Below are positions 16,253 to 25,616 of a DNA stretch of 64,000 nt, piece by piece. The stretch comes from Aureispira sp045105775 (lineage in GTDB: Bacteria; Bacteroidota; Bacteroidia; Chitinophagales; Saprospiraceae). The stretch lies in the NCBI GenBank assembly GCA_045105775.1, contig JBGCDW010000035.1:26855-90854 (forward strand). Direction: 5' to 3'. Made by a program: the position numbers and the translations under genes. A model generated the notes under the pieces. It did not search any database and was not told where the DNA came from. It saw nothing but the letters and a program-made list of their open reading frames with translations. Each line of letters opens with the position of its first letter. Positions within the stretch are counted from its first letter, which is position 1.

Positions 16253-17500
16253 CTATTCATTGCTTTGTTCCTTCGATTTATAATAAATAACGGAACAATT
16301 TTCTGATTGAAATAGTGTTTTGCTGCGCTCTTGTATCGCTGCTGCAGTCACGCTATTATACTTTTCTTTTTCCAAATTAATCCAGTTCGCATCCCCCAAT
16401 ACTTCATAATATCCCAAATTGATTGCTTTGTGCAAATTATTCAATTCGCTAAACTCCAGATTATGCTCTGTGCAATGCTTAAATTTTTCAACAGCCTGTT
16501 TGGATAAAGGTTCTTTTGTCAATTGTTGCAGCTCTTTCCAGATTGCTTTTTCTGCCTCCTCAAAAGAAACCCCTTCGGCTAATTTGCCCTCTATAATTAA
16601 TAAACCATCTTCTAAAGAACTGGTTATATATGCTTCCACAGTAGAAAAACACTCTTGCTCCTTCACCAAATGCTGATATAACCAAGCAGCATCTCCTTCC
16701 GAGAGCACATCTGTAATCAAATCATCTACATAGTACGCACTGTCTTTGCGAGCTGCTGAACGAAAAACCATATACAAGGCATCTAGGGGCACTTCTGCCT
16801 CCACTTCTAACACTCGACGCTCTTGTTGTGGAGGTTCTACGGGTGCAATTATTTTTTGAGGGTTGCCTGTGGGCAAATCGCCAAACCATTTCTGGGTCAG
16901 TGCCCATACATCTTGTGGTTCTACATTGCCACAAACCGACAACACAGCGTTACTAGGACAATAATACCGCTCAAAAAATGCTTGCACGTCTTCTAGTGTT
17001 GCTTCTTCTATGTGTTGTGGTATTTTTCCTATAGTGGGAACACTATAAGGATGTTGGCGATACACCAAAGGGCCTATCCAATGCCATATATCTCCATAAG
17101 GTTCATTGAGGCAACTTTCCTTAAATTCTTCTAATACGACCTTACGCTCCCTTTCTAGTGTTTTGGGTGTCAACTTTAAGGCAGCCATTCTATCAGCCTC
17201 CAGCCACAAGGCCAATTCCAAATTCTGACAAGGCAAATACTCATAATAAACGGTCATGTCCTGATTGGTAAAGGCATTATTCTCTCCTCCTGCCTGTTGG
17301 ATATAATCGTCAAAACTAGTAGCGTTTTCTGACCCTCCAAACATCAGGTGTTCAAACAAATGGGCATAACCTGTCTTATCCTTTTGCTCATCTTTGGTGC
17401 CTACATTATAGGTCATACAAACAGAAACTAAAGGGGTACTGCTATCTTGGTGTACTAACAATTTTAAACCATTATCCAGTTGATATCGTGTAAATTCCAT
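16253..17500 (-). CDS. M16 family zinc peptidase
   Basis: This 415-residue protein has the inverted zinc motif HxxEH as H47-L-F-E-H51 in TGYAHLFEHLMFGG. It also carries the GGENNAFTNQDMTVYYE segment that follows it in M16 peptidases. The downstream glutamate of the third zinc ligand is expected around residue 125 (ERKVVLEEFKES). The length fits a single half of the M16 clam shell, so it probably works as a homodimer or with an inactive partner encoded elsewhere. There is no obvious signal peptide, so a cytoplasmic or periplasmic location is open. The gene is divergent from lutB. Confidence 0.9.
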   Translation of the reverse strand: MEFTRYQLDNGLKLLVHQDSSTPLVSVCMTYNVGTKDEQKDKTGYAHLFEHLMFGGSENATSFDDYIQQAGGENNAFTNQDMTVYYEYLPCQNLELALWLEADRMAALKLTPKTLERERKVVLEEFKESCLNEPYGDIWHWIGPLVYRQHPYSVPTIGKIPQHIEEATLEDVQAFFERYYCPSNAVLSVCGNVEPQDVWALTQKWFGDLPTGNPQKIIAPVEPPQQERRVLEVEAEVPLDALYMVFRSAARKDSAYYVDDLITDVLSEGDAAWLYQHLVKEQECFSTVEAYITSSLEDGLLIIEGKLAEGVSFEEAEKAIWKELQQLTKEPLSKQAVEKFKHCTEHNLEFSELNNLHKAINLGYYEVLGDANWINLEKEKYNSVTAAAIQERSKTLFQSENCSVIYYKSKEQSNE

Positions 17501-17681
17501 TATCTTTGTTGCTTAGACATTGATAGGTTGTGGAGGCTAGTTGCCAACAAAAGGGGTACGAAAATAGTGATTTTTGCGCTAAGTAATGAGTATAGTTGTA
17601 AAACTTAACGAACCTTAACTATAAATTGCCTCCCATAAAAGCTTGCAGCCTCTTTTCTCTTTTATACCAAAATCCACTTGC

Positions 17682-19076
17682 GTGCAATACCACAATAGAA
17701 CCGAACGCCAGCAACAATTCTTAGAACAAGCCGAAAACAAAGCCTTTTCAAACGACCATCGCCAGCGTTTGGCTTTTAATATGGGTAAATACCATACCAA
17801 GGTAGCAGTGGGCAAACAACAATTCAAGGATTTGCCCAGAGCGCGAGAGTTGGCTAAGAATGTCAAAGCGCGTGTAATGCGAGAATTGCCTGAATTGTTA
17901 GAAGCATTTGAGGCAAATTTTACGGCTAGAGGGGGCAAAGTGATCTGGGCAGAGGATATTCCACAGGCACAAGCCGCCATCACTCAGATTATTCAAGAAA
18001 AGCAAGCACAGGTTGTTGTCAAATCCAAATCTATGATTACAGAGGAGATTGAACTCAATCCTCTGCTCGAAAAAAATGGTGTAGAAGTTCTAGAAACAGA
18101 TTTGGGCGAATTCATTGTTCAGGTCAAGGGCGAAGCACCTTATCATATTGTCACCCCTGCTATGCACTTATCTAAGGAAGATATTGCTGATTTGTTTCAT
18201 GAAAAATTTGGTACGGCACCTGATGCTACTCCCGAAGAATTGACTAATTATGTGCGTGGTGTTTTGCGCGAGCGTTTTGCTCAAGCAGATATTGGTATCT
18301 CTGGAGGCAATTTTTTACTGGCTGATACAGGTTCTGTCGTTTTGGTAGAAAATGAAGGCAATGGCCGCCTTACGACGACGCTACCCAACACACATATTGC
18401 CATTGTGGGCATCGAAAAAATGTTGCCTTCTATAGAGGATTTGGATTTGTTTCTGCCGTTGTTGTCTACATTTGGTACAGGACAAATTTTAACGGTGTAT
18501 AATAGTATACTCAGTGGCCCCAGACAGCCCCATGAGGTAGATGGCCCCGAAGAAATGTATGTGATCTTACTAGATAATGGCCGAAGTGATTTATTGGGAA
18601 ATGCGGACATGCGCGAGGCTTTGCACTGTATTCGCTGTGGTTCTTGTCTCAACAATTGCCCTGTTTACCAAACAATTGGAGGGCACACGTACGATAGCCC
18701 TTACAGTGGCCCTATTGGTGCTGTTATTAGCCCACACTTGGGACTGGGTGGATTTGAAACACAAACACACTTAAGTCAGGCATCTTCTCTTTGTGGGAGT
18801 TGTACCGAAAATTGTCCTGTTAACATCAATCTACACCACTTGCTGTTGTACAATCGCGCTTATGAGGAAGAGGCAGACTTGCGTCCTTCGGGCGAAGCTT
18901 GGTCGTGGAAACTCTGGCGACAAGCCATGTTGAGTAGACGACTAATGAATGGTCCAGCTTGGAGCAAAAATTTGGTGGGGCAATACTTCTTGAGCAAATG
19001 GTGGGGCGAGCGCAGAGATTTGCCTAAGTTTCCCAAACAAACCTTTAATCAATTGTGGCGTTCTGGCAAGATTTAG
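17682..19076 (+). CDS. lutB: lactate utilization iron-sulfur protein LutB-like
   Basis: This protein of about 464 residues has a LUD domain (GKVIWAEDIPQAQ, VKSKSMITEEI, ADIGISGGNFLLADTGSVV). Two 4Fe-4S motifs follow, CIRCGSCLNNCPVY and CGSCTENCPVNI, as in LutB/YkgF. The protein transfers electrons in L-lactate oxidation together with LutA and LutC. Neither partner is in this window, so it may act with genes elsewhere. No ATG is available at the expected N-terminus: I chose the GTG at 17682, because the family needs only about ten residues before FLEQAENKAF. A TTG at 17643 would add 13 residues. Confidence 0.88.
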   Translation: MQYHNRTERQQQFLEQAENKAFSNDHRQRLAFNMGKYHTKVAVGKQQFKDLPRARELAKNVKARVMRELPELLEAFEANFTARGGKVIWAEDIPQAQAAITQIIQEKQAQVVVKSKSMITEEIELNPLLEKNGVEVLETDLGEFIVQVKGEAPYHIVTPAMHLSKEDIADLFHEKFGTAPDATPEELTNYVRGVLRERFAQADIGISGGNFLLADTGSVVLVENEGNGRLTTTLPNTHIAIVGIEKMLPSIEDLDLFLPLLSTFGTGQILTVYNSILSGPRQPHEVDGPEEMYVILLDNGRSDLLGNADMREALHCIRCGSCLNNCPVYQTIGGHTYDSPYSGPIGAVISPHLGLGGFETQTHLSQASSLCGSCTENCPVNINLHHLLLYNRAYEEEADLRPSGEAWSWKLWRQAMLSRRLMNGPAWSKNLVGQYFLSKWWGERRDLPKFPKQTFNQLWRSGKI

Positions 19077-19202
19077 CCGTTGGTTTGTTCTAATAATGCC
19101 TATCAATACTGCATCGTAGAGGTCAAGTCATCCACTACTGTCCAAAGAGATTTCAGCCCAAGCCGCTTATTACTAACAAAAAAGCTTAAATTTGAAGACA
19201 AG

Positions 19203-19216
19203 TCCTATTAATAGGA
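19203..19216. promoter_or_regulatory. perfect palindrome upstream of the sigma factor gene
   Basis: TCCTATTAATAGGA is a perfect 14-bp palindrome about 145 nt upstream of the sigma factor GTG, within a 280-nt gap that otherwise holds no gene. It could be an operator for autoregulation. No second copy was noticed in the window. Confidence 0.3.
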
Positions 19217-19358
19217 GAAAATTTGTACTATTTCTGTACATCCTTAGCAGGTGTGGAACTTATCCAATTTCTTTGTTGTTTGAGCCAACACACCACTGAG
19301 GAATTGTTCTACCGTAGAGGTTGTTCATTTAACATCTACATTAAAACACATTATCACT

Positions 19359-20048
19359 GTGGAAAACGAGAAGGATTTTTTAGAAGACGACTTGGAAAAA
19401 CAACCAATGGAAGATATTAAAGAAGAAACTCCTGTGATGGAGGAAGATCAAGAATTAGAACAGGAAGCACCTAGTGCAACACCTGAACAATTAGCGGTTT
19501 TCAACAATGAGCTGATGCCTCAAATTGATGCCTTGTACAACTTTGCGTTTCATCTTTGCTACAATGAGGAAGATGCCAATGACTTGGTGCAAGAAACCTA
19601 TCTCAAAGCATTCCGATTCATTGATAAATACATCCAAGGAACTAATGCAAAAGCTTGGTTGTTTAAGATATTAAAGAATGCCTTTATCAACCAATATAGA
19701 CGCAAAAGCAAGCGTCCTACTCAGGTAGATTATGAGGAAATTGCGACATACCACGATAGTGAGGATGCTAGTTATGTAGATTTCTTTGACTTGCGAGAAG
19801 AGATTTTCCAAGGCATGATGGGCGATGAAGTAACCAATGCTATCAATGCGCTCCCTATTGATTTTAGAACCGTCATCTTACTTTGTGATATTGAGGGCTT
19901 TACTTATGAAGAAATTTCTAAGATTATTGACATTCCTATTGGAACCGTTCGCTCGCGTTTGCACCGCTCTAGAAACATGCTCAAAGATGAATTGCGTACT
20001 TATGCAGAGAGCAAAGGATACCAAGACAAGCGCGGAAAAAACAAGTAG
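19359..20048 (+). CDS. ECF-type RNA polymerase sigma factor
   Basis: This 229-residue protein is a sigma-70 family, extracytoplasmic-function type factor. Region 2 is visible in YNFAFHLCYNEEDANDLVQE and TYLKAFRFIDKYIQGTNAKAW. Region 4 is visible in AINALPIDFRTVILLCDIEG and YEEISKIIDIPIGTVRSRLH. An unusual acidic extension of about 40 residues (EEDQELEQEA and similar) precedes region 2. The only sensible start is the GTG at 19359. The 80-residue protein 210 nt downstream looks like its anti-sigma partner. Confidence 0.92.
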   Translation: MENEKDFLEDDLEKQPMEDIKEETPVMEEDQELEQEAPSATPEQLAVFNNELMPQIDALYNFAFHLCYNEEDANDLVQETYLKAFRFIDKYIQGTNAKAWLFKILKNAFINQYRRKSKRPTQVDYEEIATYHDSEDASYVDFFDLREEIFQGMMGDEVTNAINALPIDFRTVILLCDIEGFTYEEISKIIDIPIGTVRSRLHRSRNMLKDELRTYAESKGYQDKRGKNK

Positions 20049-20258
20049 CCTTAGGCTAATTCATTGACATAAATTAAGCAGGAGATAGCGGGCAGTTTGG
20101 CACAATAATTAGCTTATTAATTACCAAAGAAACTATTTCCTGTTTGCTATATATTAAATAATCAGCAGTTGTATTCACTTACTGACAATATACTTATCTA
20201 ATCTATGCAGCTGTTATTCTAAATAATCTATTTAGTTCTATTTATAAAACACTTTACT

Positions 20259-20501
20259 ATGAAAAATCAGAACAGCAGTCCAAAAGACTTCCAGAGAAGA
20301 TTGGTCATGTTCCTAGATGGCGCACTATCCAATCAAGAGTCACGCGAATTTTTGACCGATGTTAAAAAATCTCCCGAACAACTAGCCAAGTTGCAAAAAG
20401 AAAAATCCTTCCGCGAATTCCTTCGCAAAAAAGTTAACCGCCGCAGCGTTTCTCCCGCCCTCATCAACAGCATCAAATCCAAGATCAACTCCGCTCTCTA
20501 A
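20259..20501 (+). CDS. small putative anti-sigma factor
   Basis: This 80-residue basic protein has QRRLVMFLDGALSNQESREF, which resembles the first helices of anti-sigma domains (the layer that reads L-x-G-x-L-S/D-x-x-E). It has no zinc-binding His/Cys residues and no membrane helix, so it would be a soluble, zinc-free variant. The ATG is well placed after an A/T-rich leader. It follows the sigma factor gene on the same strand and a terminator ends the unit. The function is inferred from position and weak pattern. Confidence 0.65.
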   Translation: MKNQNSSPKDFQRRLVMFLDGALSNQESREFLTDVKKSPEQLAKLQKEKSFREFLRKKVNRRSVSPALINSIKSKINSAL

Positions 20502-20718
20502 GAAAATTTTTATAGTTCTTTGCTGTTGACATCCCATCCAACCAAACCCCGCTCAACAGCCTCCCGTTACCGAAATAAATAGATGTTGTTATTGTTGCTT
20601 TTCGCTCTGCCTATTGCCCATTGAGGAGCCGATTGTTACAAGTCACAACCCACTTACTAAATAAGATATGCGTCATCTGGTTGTTTAATTACAATTATGT
20701 ATTAGGATGACATTATAA

Positions 20719-20756
20719 ATCCCCCTTGACCAATGTTGTCAAGGGGGATTTTTTGT
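20719..20756 (+). terminator. strong intrinsic terminator
   Basis: ATCCCCCTTGAC (20719-20730) pairs perfectly with GTCAAGGGGGAT (20738-20749) around a 7-nt loop, followed by a T run on the plus strand. It ends the sigma/anti-sigma unit about 220 nt after the last stop codon. Confidence 0.9.
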
Positions 20757-20779
20757 TTTTATAGATTTTTCCTTGCTAC

Positions 20780-22291
20780 TTACTCCTTCAAAAAACGTCG
20801 AGTACGGCTGTTAAGGCCATCACTTAGCATCAAATTGTATAAGCCACTAGGCAACTCACTCACATCTAGCACTATTTTTTGCTCGCCTGCTACACCTTGC
20901 TCTGTATATTGGGCTACCACTTGTCCATTGGCATTTAGAATCAATACTTGCAAGGGGTTGGCTTGCCCTATCTCAAAAATCACTTGCAAATTGGAAGAAG
21001 TGGGATTGGGCAATAAGGTCAAAGTATGCTGTTTTTGAGGCAATTCTACTGCTTTAATTTCTGAGTATTCTACACTGCCGTCCTTCATAGTAGCCATTAA
21101 GCGGTAATAAGCAATGCGCCCTGTTCTATAATTAGGATCTAAACAGTCGTATTGTGTACCAACAACATCTTGCTCGCGTAACCTCTCGAATGTCATAGCA
21201 TCCGCACTATAATGCACCTCAAAGTTGGCTATTTCGTCTACTTGCTCCAATTCCCATGTCAATAAATTACCCTCTTTAGTATATCGAGCATCAAAGTTGA
21301 GCAAATCAAAAGAAAGTAGAATAGGTGTAGGAGTACTGATAGAAATTTGAGGATTATCTGTGATGTAGTTGGCAATAGCCATATAATCTAAGTGATAATT
21401 ACGCCCTCCACGAACCGTTACCCGTTCAAACGAACAATAGGCATTATCTGTACCTGCTTCGCTACCAATCAATACTTTATTATCATCAAACAAAATTGCT
21501 TCCATGGCGTTGTTAGCACAGTCTTTCGTCAATTCGGTGCGATACCAAACACCTCTGGGGTGCGGTAAATTAGACTCCACAGCATTACTAGCATTGCCAT
21601 TATTTCTACGCTCAAAACCAAATTGGCTGGTAGCGTTGGCTTGATCTGCATTTCTACGAATGGTGTAACCATTAAATCCAGCACTTTCCATACCATAGCG
21701 ATTCCAAGGACAGTCTGTAAAAGCAATTGTCCGAGTTTCGCGACTAATCATTCTAAAACTAGTTACTGTTGTTCCTATAGTTTTCCACATACCTGCGGGG
21801 TCGCAAGAATTTTCTTTTCTTAATACGCGCATCCCTGAAAATGTAGTGGTATCGTGCGCTGCTGCGCCTCCTGAGTAATTGGTCCAACCAGAAAAATTGG
21901 TAAAATCATCAAAAAAGACAAAAGTAGCGGTTCCGTTACTCAAAGAAGGAACCCCAGGATTTCCATAATACAAATAAATAGAATCCACTGAAGAGGCTGC
22001 CAGAGTTGGCACTTCTACCCAAACAACAGCATCACTGCCTGCTTGAGAAAATTCAATCCAATAATCGATTAATGTAGTCCCATCATTGGTGGTAAAACGC
22101 AAGTCTGCAAAATCAGCTTGCATGTTGGGTTGTATCAATACATCAACCCGTATTTGGTAATTGGATAAATTATTCCCTGAAATTTCTGTAATTTCGATGG
22201 TTTGTCGGTGGCTCCAGCCTGCCAACCATTGGGCTGATAAAAGGGAAATGGTGGTGATAAATAATAGAAATGTAAGTAGGGTTCTACTCAT
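20780..22291 (-). CDS. DUF2341 surface protein with T9SS sorting domain
   Basis: This 503-residue protein has a signal peptide (LLTFLLFITTISLLSAQ). A DUF2341 domain follows: WSHRQTIEITEISGNNLSNY, FADLRFTTNDG and DSIYLYYGNPGV. A second beta-sandwich with carbohydrate-binding or lectin-like character occupies about 130-310 (FFDDFTNFSGW). The C-terminal 80 residues are a type A T9SS sorting domain (LTLLPNPTSSNLQV, then VLILNANGQVVAQY and LPSGLYNLMLSDG). The protein should cross the outer membrane by T9SS and stay on the surface or be released. DUF2341 is often found in proteins that bind polysaccharide or other surfaces. The gene stands alone on its strand. Confidence 0.9.
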   Translation of the reverse strand: MSRTLLTFLLFITTISLLSAQWLAGWSHRQTIEITEISGNNLSNYQIRVDVLIQPNMQADFADLRFTTNDGTTLIDYWIEFSQAGSDAVVWVEVPTLAASSVDSIYLYYGNPGVPSLSNGTATFVFFDDFTNFSGWTNYSGGAAAHDTTTFSGMRVLRKENSCDPAGMWKTIGTTVTSFRMISRETRTIAFTDCPWNRYGMESAGFNGYTIRRNADQANATSQFGFERRNNGNASNAVESNLPHPRGVWYRTELTKDCANNAMEAILFDDNKVLIGSEAGTDNAYCSFERVTVRGGRNYHLDYMAIANYITDNPQISISTPTPILLSFDLLNFDARYTKEGNLLTWELEQVDEIANFEVHYSADAMTFERLREQDVVGTQYDCLDPNYRTGRIAYYRLMATMKDGSVEYSEIKAVELPQKQHTLTLLPNPTSSNLQVIFEIGQANPLQVLILNANGQVVAQYTEQGVAGEQKIVLDVSELPSGLYNLMLSDGLNSRTRRFLKE

Positions 22292-22573
22292 AATGGCGTG
22301 TGTGTTTACAATAAAGAAATTAAATTGATTGTTTAGGTTGTTATAAAATACATCTTCCGCATTGGTAGCACCGGGGGGTCAGCAACACCAATAAGAAAGT
22401 AAATACGGTACAAGTATCAATAACTGTATTCGCTATTTTTCCACAAAAATAACTTTATAAAAGTTTTCTTGAGAACAAGTCTTCATTAAATTATTATAAA
22501 TTTTGTTGACCTTATTTGGAAATTCATAGACACCTCTTTGACAATATTTAATTCAAAAGGTTGGCTTTATACA
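22292..22573 (-). other. leader and promoter region of the DUF2341 gene
   Basis: This is an AT-rich gap with a loose inverted repeat (ATTGGT near 22363 and ACCAAT near 22393) around a GC-rich core that contains CCGGGGGG. No reading frame is supported. The repeat lies about 75-100 nt upstream of the DUF2341 start and may be part of its transcript leader. Confidence 0.3.
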
Positions 22574-22612
22574 TAAAAAAAACTGCCACTTCTATTTTTA
22601 GAAGCAGCAGTT
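22574..22612 (-). terminator. terminator of sucD
   Basis: AACTGC (22581-22586) pairs with GCAGTT (22607-22612), and CTTCTA (22589-22594) pairs with TAGAAG (22599-22604) across a small CA/CA internal loop. On the minus strand the stem is followed by a run of seven T residues, 25 nt after the sucD stop. Confidence 0.85.
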
Positions 22613-22636
22613 GATTATATCAGCTATGATAGTATT

Positions 22637-23512
22637 CTATTTTTTTAACGCCTTAATCATAGTAGCACCAATATCTGCAGGAGAGTCTACGACATGAATA
22701 CCACACTCTTTAAGGATGCGTTTTTTGGCAGCAGCAGTATCATCTGCACCTCCAACAATAGCTCCAGCGTGTCCCATTGTACGACCAGCAGGAGCAGTTT
22801 CGCCAGCAATAAAACCAACTACAGGTTTTTGATTACCATTTTCTTTTACCCATCTAGCAGCTTGTGCTTCTAGGTTACCTCCGATCTCTCCAATCATTAC
22901 AATGCCTTCTGTTTCTGGATCAGCCATCAACAATTCTACCGCTTCTTTGGTAGTAGTGCCAATAATTGGGTCACCACCAATACCAATTGCTGTGGTTACA
23001 CCAAGACCTGCTTTTACGATTTGATCTGCAGCTTCGTAGGTTAGTGTTCCTGATTTAGAAACAATACCAATTTTTCCTTTCTTGAAAATAAAACCAGGCA
23101 TAATTCCTACCTTGGCTTCATCTGCAGTGATTACCCCTGGGCAGTTAGGCCCAATCAAACGTACATCTTTGTCCTCTACAAAAGCTTTTACCTTTACCAT
23201 ATCTTGTACAGGAATACCTTCTGTAATACAAATAATCACCTTGATACCTGCATCAGCAGCCTCCAAAACTGCGTCGGCAGCAAAACGAGGAGGAACAAAA
23301 ATGATAGTAGTGTCTGCACCTGTTTCGGCAACAGCATCGGCTACTGTTCCAAAAACTGGACGATCCAAATGTGTTTGCCCTCCCTTACCTGGGGTAACGC
23401 CTCCAACCACATTGGTTCCGTATTCAATCATTTGGCTGGCATGAAAAGTACCTTCTTTTCCAGTGAAGCCCTGTACAATAATTTTAGAATCTTTATTGAC
23501 TAGTACAGACAT
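22637..23512 (-). CDS. sucD: succinyl-CoA synthetase alpha subunit
   Basis: This 291-residue protein matches SucD end to end. The CoA-binding start reads IIVQGFTGKEGTFHASQMIE, followed by GTNVVGGVTPGKGG, IGPNCPGVITADEAKVGI and GIVSKSGTLTYEA. The active-site histidine is in RTMGHAGAIVGG. It joins the beta subunit SucC to make ATP or GTP from succinyl-CoA in the citric acid cycle. sucC is not adjacent, which is usual in Bacteroidota. A full promoter lies about 60 nt upstream and a terminator directly downstream, so it is a single-gene unit. Confidence 0.97.
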   Translation of the reverse strand: MSVLVNKDSKIIVQGFTGKEGTFHASQMIEYGTNVVGGVTPGKGGQTHLDRPVFGTVADAVAETGADTTIIFVPPRFAADAVLEAADAGIKVIICITEGIPVQDMVKVKAFVEDKDVRLIGPNCPGVITADEAKVGIMPGFIFKKGKIGIVSKSGTLTYEAADQIVKAGLGVTTAIGIGGDPIIGTTTKEAVELLMADPETEGIVMIGEIGGNLEAQAARWVKENGNQKPVVGFIAGETAPAGRTMGHAGAIVGGADDTAAAKKRILKECGIHVVDSPADIGATMIKALKK

Positions 23513-23570
23513 TTTATTGGTTATTTTTTGATTATGAATTGAATGTAAGGCATGATAGCCATGTGTTGTC

Positions 23571-23602
23571 CAAATTTACAAATTCCACAAAGGAGTGCCA
23601 AA
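23571..23602 (-). promoter_or_regulatory. Bacteroidota-type promoter of sucD
   Basis: On the minus strand TTTG (23599-23602) is followed after 20 nt by TAAATTTG (23571-23578), a full match to the TTTG/TAnnTTTG pattern of Bacteroidota housekeeping promoters. Transcription would start about 50 nt before the ATG of sucD. Confidence 0.7.
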
Positions 23603-23652
23603 TAATTACTTGGTTTTCGACGAAGTTGTTTGCAAGAGGAAGTATTTAAGGA

Positions 23653-23970
23653 CTAATCTTCTATAATAAATAGCTCTTCATCTGCTTTCTTCATATAATA
23701 ATGTTCTCTAGCAAATTTTTCTCTTGATTTGTCATCGGTCAATAACTCTCTATTGTCTTGCTCACTCTTATCAATTTCTCGTTTGTGATAGTCTAATTTT
23801 TCCACCAATTCGTTTCGAGTGCTTTGTAATTTGAATTGAGAGATAACACTATTGTTATCAAAGAAAAACATCCACACTACAAAAAGTCCTGTCACCAAAA
23901 TAAATTTATTGCGCAATGGTGGTGGCACATCTTGCAATAGGAGTTCTAGTTTGCTTGGTCCTCTAGCCAT
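23653..23970 (-). CDS. septum formation initiator, DivIC/FtsB-like
   Basis: This 105-residue protein has one membrane helix (FILVTGLFVVWMFFF, about 23-38). A coiled coil follows (STRNELVEKLDYHKREIDKS), then the short conserved segment KFAREHYYMKKADEELFIIE. The layout and length are those of FtsB/DivIC. These proteins form a complex with FtsL and FtsQ in the cell division machinery, with the coiled coil in the periplasm. The gene lies 140 nt upstream of sucD on the same strand, but sucD has its own promoter. Confidence 0.9.
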   Translation of the reverse strand: MARGPSKLELLLQDVPPPLRNKFILVTGLFVVWMFFFDNNSVISQFKLQSTRNELVEKLDYHKREIDKSEQDNRELLTDDKSREKFAREHYYMKKADEELFIIED

Positions 23971-24124
23971 AATTATAAATAGATAAAAAAAATAATGCTA
24001 CTTAAAAATTAAAAGTAGAATTTCAGAAAGGAGGACACATGCCTTTGCTTCCCAAAATTCTACTCACAAGATACTATATTTTTGACAGTGCTCCAATATT
24101 GTCTTAGTAAAGCACTCTAGTCCT

Positions 24125-25480
24125 CTATTTCATGCCCATTGTTTGAGCAGAATTGCTGCGCAACAGGTGTAAAAAATCGCGCACGGCAGTAAAAGAAACC
24201 AGCTTATCCTTGAAATGTGACAAAACCACCAAGGCTTCTTTTTCGGTAGCTTCTAAGTGGTTAAGAATATTCACTAAGTGCATTTTCATATGTCCTTGCT
24301 GAATTCCTGTGGTGACCAAGGAACGGACAGCCGCAAAATTCTGAACCAAGCCAGCAGCAGCTATTACCATCATTAATTCCTCCGCAGAAGGTTTACCCAA
24401 CATTTCCAAAGATCGTTTGGCTAGTGGGTGCAAGGCCGTCAACCCTCCTACCGTTCCTACGGCCATTGGAATATCCAACCAAAACTTAAAGACACCATCC
24501 TTTATTTCTACATTAGATAAGCTTTTGTATTTTCCATCGCGTGCTGCGTACGTATGTCCACAGGATTCTATAGCACGAAAATCATTGCCTGTTGCTAATG
24601 CCACCGCATCAATTCCATTAAAAATGCCTTTGTTGTGTGTAGTAGCGCGATGTACATCAATGTGTGCAATCTTTAGTGCTTTATCAAACTTGTAGGCAAA
24701 GGTTGCTGCATCCATTTTTCCACCTTCAAAAACACCCAAGTCCTCTACAGTGCACTCCACCCATGCCCTTACCAAGCATTCAGGAGTATAATTGGATAAG
24801 ATGGCCATAATAATGGTTGCTGCTCTAGATTCCTCCGACCAGTTTTCTTGATCGCCTACAAAAGCCCGCAAAGAACGTCCTGTCTCCTCTAAAGTAGAGT
24901 TGATAAAGTTGGCTCCCATCGAATCACAAGTCTCAAAAGTCATTTTGAGTTGATAATAATTGGGCTCTAAGTCCGTCATATCTATTAACTCAATTTTGCC
25001 AATTCCCCCACCACGTCTACGCATGTTGTTGGTAATATGGGCCGTATCGTCGTAGATGCGTGCTTCCAATTGAGGGAATACACGCTTGAGTTCTGCTGTA
25101 TCTCCTTTCCAATCAAAATGTACTTGTCCAATTTTTTGAGTCGCTACAATTTCGGCTTTAATCCCACCTCTCTTGAGCCAGTACTTGGAAGCACTAGAAG
25201 CCGCAGCCACTACAGAAGATTCTTCAATCACCATAGGTACACAGTACAATTGGTCATTAATTTGCACATTGGGTACTACACCATATGGTAGATAAAAATT
25301 ACTAACGGTGTTTTCGCTAAAGTCATCAAAGATTTTTTGTTTCTGTGGATCGCCGTACCAGAAACTCTTTAATTCTCTTGCAACTTCTTCAGGATTTGTA
25401 AAGAAATTTTCGACCAACCAACGAATTTTACCTCGTTTAGATAGTTTAGAAAATCCAGATACTATTGTTGGCTTCTTCAT
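24125..25480 (-). CDS. hydroxymethylglutaryl-CoA reductase, class II type
   Basis: This 451-residue protein matches class II (bacterial) HMG-CoA reductases. Visible motifs are VPMVIEESSVVAAASSASKY, the CDSMGANFINSTLE segment of the substrate and cofactor site, and HNKGIFNGIDAVALATGNDF with the catalytic lysine. AVGTVGGLTALHPLA is also present. It has no N-terminal membrane anchor. In an organism that makes isoprenoids by the mevalonate route it forms mevalonate from HMG-CoA. Its neighbour is a type 2 IPP isomerase on the same strand, 136 nt away, which supports a biosynthetic role rather than mevalonate breakdown. Confidence 0.95.
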   Translation of the reverse strand: MKKPTIVSGFSKLSKRGKIRWLVENFFTNPEEVARELKSFWYGDPQKQKIFDDFSENTVSNFYLPYGVVPNVQINDQLYCVPMVIEESSVVAAASSASKYWLKRGGIKAEIVATQKIGQVHFDWKGDTAELKRVFPQLEARIYDDTAHITNNMRRRGGGIGKIELIDMTDLEPNYYQLKMTFETCDSMGANFINSTLEETGRSLRAFVGDQENWSEESRAATIIMAILSNYTPECLVRAWVECTVEDLGVFEGGKMDAATFAYKFDKALKIAHIDVHRATTHNKGIFNGIDAVALATGNDFRAIESCGHTYAARDGKYKSLSNVEIKDGVFKFWLDIPMAVGTVGGLTALHPLAKRSLEMLGKPSAEELMMVIAAAGLVQNFAAVRSLVTTGIQQGHMKMHLVNILNHLEATEKEALVVLSHFKDKLVSFTAVRDFLHLLRSNSAQTMGMK

Positions 25481-25616
25481 AATTCATTACTTATAGAGGT
25501 TATGGAACGAAGAATGGTTAATTATAAGAAAATTTTAATTAGGGACATTTGGGTAGGATGATACTATACTTTATCCTTAGCCATACTTCTTTTAATATGA
25601 TTATCTTTAATCTTTG

